Source: an uncultured Christensenella sp.
Lineage (GTDB): Bacteria > Bacillota > Clostridia > Christensenellales > Borkfalkiaceae
Length of the DNA: 61,159 nucleotides
Reading direction: 5' to 3'
Assembly: GCA_910585685.1 (NCBI GenBank)
Contig: CAJUEO010000011.1
Location: 1-61,159 of the forward strand
The position numbers and the translations under genes are program-made. Of the stretch, positions 59,432 to 61,159 are shown in pieces (position 1 is the stretch's first letter; the number at the start of each line of letters is the position of its first letter). The notes under the pieces are model-generated. The model worked only from the letters and a program-made list of their open reading frames with translations. It searched no databases and was not told where the DNA came from.

Positions 59432-59548
59432 CTTGCAGTCTTTCGTGTTTTTGCCACAGGTCTTACCGCTGTTCTTTACGTTTTTGTTTTCGCTCTTGCC
59501 CGAGCAGTTCTTGGTAGAATTTGTCTGTTTGTTTTCTGTTTTTCTCAT
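59429..59548 (-). CDS. 39-residue Cys/Asn/Lys-rich peptide, translationally coupled to rubrerythrin
   Basis: The ATG overlaps the rubrerythrin stop codon (ATGA) and has AAGGAG 7 nt upstream, so expression is very likely. The peptide (MRKTENKQTN, then CSGKS, CGKN, DCK) has three cysteines among Lys, Asn and Ser. It ends early, and a conserved-looking tail continues in another frame. The role could be metal or redox related because it is coupled to rubrerythrin, but that is a guess from position. Confidence 0.6.
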   Translation of the reverse strand: MRKTENKQTNSTKNCSGKSENKNVKNSGKTCGKNTKDCK

Positions 59549-60141
59549 ATTTTCTCCTTATCAAACGGAATATGCAGTTGGACGTAACCTTGACTTGCCT
59601 GACAAAGCGGACACTTGTCCCACGCCTTTGTTGAAGTGTGCATATATCCACATTCGCTGCAAACGTAGAGAATGGGTGCTTCGTTGCTGAAAAGAACGCC
59701 CTTATTGAACGCCTCGTGCAAATAATTAAACACCATTTCGTGTCTTACCTCTACCTGAGCAACAAGTTTGAAAAGGATAGCAATATCTTTAAAACCTTCT
59801 TCTTCGGCGTCTTTCTGGAACGAGGGATAAATTACCTGATGTTCCTGTCTTTCGTCGTCGGCAGCAAGCTTTAAGCTTTCCCCGATATCGCCGCTGTGGA
59901 ACGGATAACCGGCGTCAAGCACGATATTTTCGAGGTATTCACCGCGTTTGGACAGTTCTTCAAAAAATCTTCTCGCGTGTTCCGTTTCGTTCTTTGCAAG
60001 AATTTTTATAGTATCCGCAAGGGTAACATAGCCCTGCTCCATACAAGCGCGTGCGATGAGTTGATATCTCATTCCGGCTTGGCTTTCGCCTGCAAAACTT
60101 CTTGCAAGATTTTGATAAGTCTTAGTTTTGTCAAATTGCAT
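59545..60141 (-). CDS. rubrerythrin family protein
   Basis: A 198-residue protein with a ferritin-like diiron domain (ESQAGMRY, ETEHARRFFEEL, DERQEHQ, EVRHEMVF supply Glu/His ligands) and a C-terminal rubredoxin-like domain (CSECGYMH, CPLCQAS at about residues 160-180). It reduces hydrogen peroxide in anaerobes. I chose the ATG at 60141, preceded by GGAGGAAAG, over an upstream ATG. The promoter is likely TTACAG, 17 bp, TAGAAT on the minus strand. Confidence 0.93.
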   Translation of the reverse strand: MQFDKTKTYQNLARSFAGESQAGMRYQLIARACMEQGYVTLADTIKILAKNETEHARRFFEELSKRGEYLENIVLDAGYPFHSGDIGESLKLAADDERQEHQVIYPSFQKDAEEEGFKDIAILFKLVAQVEVRHEMVFNYLHEAFNKGVLFSNEAPILYVCSECGYMHTSTKAWDKCPLCQASQGYVQLHIPFDKEKI

Positions 60142-60224
60142 ATCTTTCCTCCGTGTACAAATATTTTGCGACAAACAGCGGCTATTATTCTACTTTTTTA
60201 TGGTATATTCTGTAATTTTTAGTA

Positions 60225-60253
60225 TTGACAGACTGGTTTAGGTGGTGTAAAAT
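60225..60253 (+). promoter_or_regulatory. promoter of the cytidylate-kinase-like gene, predicted leaderless
   Basis: TTGACA (60225-60230), 17 bp, TAAAAT (60248-60253), with the ATG at 60260, 6 nt after the -10 box. Confidence 0.75.
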
Positions 60254-60259
60254 ATAAAT

Positions 60260-60856
60260 ATGTATAAAGTTATAGTAATTAGCAGACAATTCGGCAGCGG
60301 CGGAAGGACTATCGGCTACGAAACGGCAAAACTACTCGGTATTCCCTGCTACAACCGCGAAATTACGCAAGAGGTTTCAAAAAACTGCGGTTTTTCAATG
60401 GAATATATCGACGACCACGGAGAATATGCAAATCATCGCTCGTGGCTCGGGCGCGCTTTCGACAGTCAGTCGCGGCTCAACGGAATGAGCAATCAGGATA
60501 AAATATGGATTGAGCAACGCAAGGTTATTTTAGAGCTTGCAAAAAGCCCCTGCGTTATCGTCGGGCGCTGTGCGGATTATATTCTCGCTGACAATGACGA
60601 GGTTTTAAAGGTGTTTATTCACGCGGACGACAGGTTTCGTGCCGAAAGAATTGTGAAATTGTACGGAGAAAGCGCCGAAAAACCGGAAAAGAGGCTTAAA
60701 GATAAGGATAAGCGCCGAAGCGCGTACTACAAATATTATACCGAAACGGAGTGGGGCGTTGCGTCGAACTATCATATAGCGCTTGATTCCGGCAAACTTG
60801 GCATAGAAAAATGCGTTGAAATTCTTGCCGACTTATATAAAAATACAAATTCCTGA
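60260..60856 (+). CDS. cytidylate kinase-like family protein
   Basis: The 198-residue P-loop kinase begins VIVISRQFGSGGRTIGYETA, with the P-loop variant GSGGRTIG of the cytidylate-kinase-like family. It includes VIVGRCADYIL and a lid segment DKDKRRSAYYKYYTETEWG. These proteins are widespread in gut Clostridia, and their true substrate is not established. The gene is monocistronic, ending in a strong terminator. Confidence 0.92.
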   Translation: MYKVIVISRQFGSGGRTIGYETAKLLGIPCYNREITQEVSKNCGFSMEYIDDHGEYANHRSWLGRAFDSQSRLNGMSNQDKIWIEQRKVILELAKSPCVIVGRCADYILADNDEVLKVFIHADDRFRAERIVKLYGESAEKPEKRLKDKDKRRSAYYKYYTETEWGVASNYHIALDSGKLGIEKCVEILADLYKNTNS

Positions 60857-60868
60857 CAATTTTAACTT

Positions 60869-60908
60869 GCCCGAGTCGCTTAAATAACCGACTCGGGCCC
60901 TTCTTTTT
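60869..60908 (+). terminator. intrinsic terminator after the kinase gene
   Basis: GCCCGAGTCG (60869-60878) pairs with CGACTCGGGC (60889-60898), followed by a C/T-rich stretch ending in T5. Confidence 0.9.
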
Positions 60909-60973
60909 CTAAAAAACCGCATAAATCGACAAATCTCGGAATAAGTTTATAGTACTTAATTTTGGGGGCAAGT

Positions 60974-61159
60974 ATGTGGGATTATTTAGCCGAACGTGTA
61001 ATTAAAGAGGGAGAATACATAATAGAAACGTTGTCAACGGTGCGCGCAACTGCGAAGTATTTCGGTATATCTAAATCAACCGTACATACGGTAGTAACAT
61101 AACAGAACGGTTTTTATGGATTATCCAATAAAACCACTTAAAATCGACTAGAACGAGGC
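60974..61159 (+). pseudogene. spoIIID: spoIIID, frameshifted
   Basis: The frame from 60974 reads MWDYLAERVIKEGEYIIETL, then STVRATAKYFGISKSTVHTV, VT and TAA at 61100-61102. This is the N-terminal half of SpoIIID, the mother-cell DNA-binding regulator (full length 80-93 residues), including its helix-turn-helix SKSTVH. A 5-bp tandem duplication TAACATAACA (61095-61104) causes the stop. Removing one copy restores VTERF, as in intact SpoIIID, but another stop soon follows. The window ends before the natural 3' end, so the rest is not visible. Confidence 0.82.

Overview
This 61 kb window looks like chromosomal DNA of an anaerobic, low-to-moderate GC Firmicute of the class Clostridia. The clues are a monomeric [FeFe]-hydrogenase, rubrerythrin, LL-diaminopimelate aminotransferase, HicAB, SpoIIE, YlbJ and PdaB-type sporulation genes, an FMN riboswitch, and near-consensus sigma-A promoters (TTGACA or TTGCAA, 16-18 bp, TATAAT). 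I cannot name a genus. Most of the window is densely packed housekeeping DNA with many ATGA stop/start overlaps.

Layout. 1-154: two methionine tRNAs on the minus strand (elongator, cut by the window edge, and initiator). 280-5352: tilS, hpt, an unknown propeller-like protein, a Wzz-like protein and bioY. 5417-9773: alr, 5-formyl-THF cyclo-ligase, rsmD, coaD, DAHP synthase, prephenate dehydratase. 9770-13657: ylbJ (minus), two tandem patatin-like ylbK paralogues, rarA. This is a rearranged version of the Bacillus ylbH-I-J-K neighbourhood. 13713-16004: a GntR/ABC-2 exporter operon (minus). 16246-20205: a PdaB-like deacetylase, a double OB-fold protein, a MATE exporter, lgt. 20203-21066: a hicAB toxin-antitoxin unit between two exact 49-bp direct repeats that carry the lgt terminator. 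21660-24694: [FeFe]-hydrogenase, two tandem XRE regulators behind three operator-like repeats, and a thioredoxin-reductase-like flavoprotein that has lost its NADPH site. 24778-28849: prmA, rsmE, mtaB, HIT, a mutarotase-like protein. 28889-32831: a WYL regulator, two tiny ORFs, and a NitT/TauT-type ABC importer. 32958-42728: valS, an MBL-fold lipoprotein-like protein, an isolated FMN-riboswitch unit, dapF, pyrG, dapL, malQ. 42727-44099: a two-gene cassette bounded by inverted repeats. 44109-49686 (minus): spoIIE, mnmG, dnaA. 49800-59288: recF, PHP phosphoesterase, VanW protein, plsX, rnc, smc, ftsY. 59341-61159: rubrerythrin with a coupled small peptide, a cytidylate-kinase-like protein, and a broken spoIIID.

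The most interesting item is a complete monocistronic unit on the minus strand at 36927-37370. It has a consensus promoter, an FMN (RFN) aptamer, an intrinsic terminator, a 51-codon ORF for a two-helix membrane microprotein, and a closing terminator. No known riboflavin gene accompanies it. Other notable items are the two accessory cassettes (hicAB and the 1.37-kb inverted-repeat cassette), both sitting at the terminator between convergent genes; four genes whose -10 box lies only 6-7 nt from the start codon, suggesting leaderless mRNAs; and a spoIIID broken by a 5-bp tandem duplication, which hints at decay of sporulation although spoIIE is intact.

Everything here was read by eye. Family names rest on motif recognition, and no database search was run.
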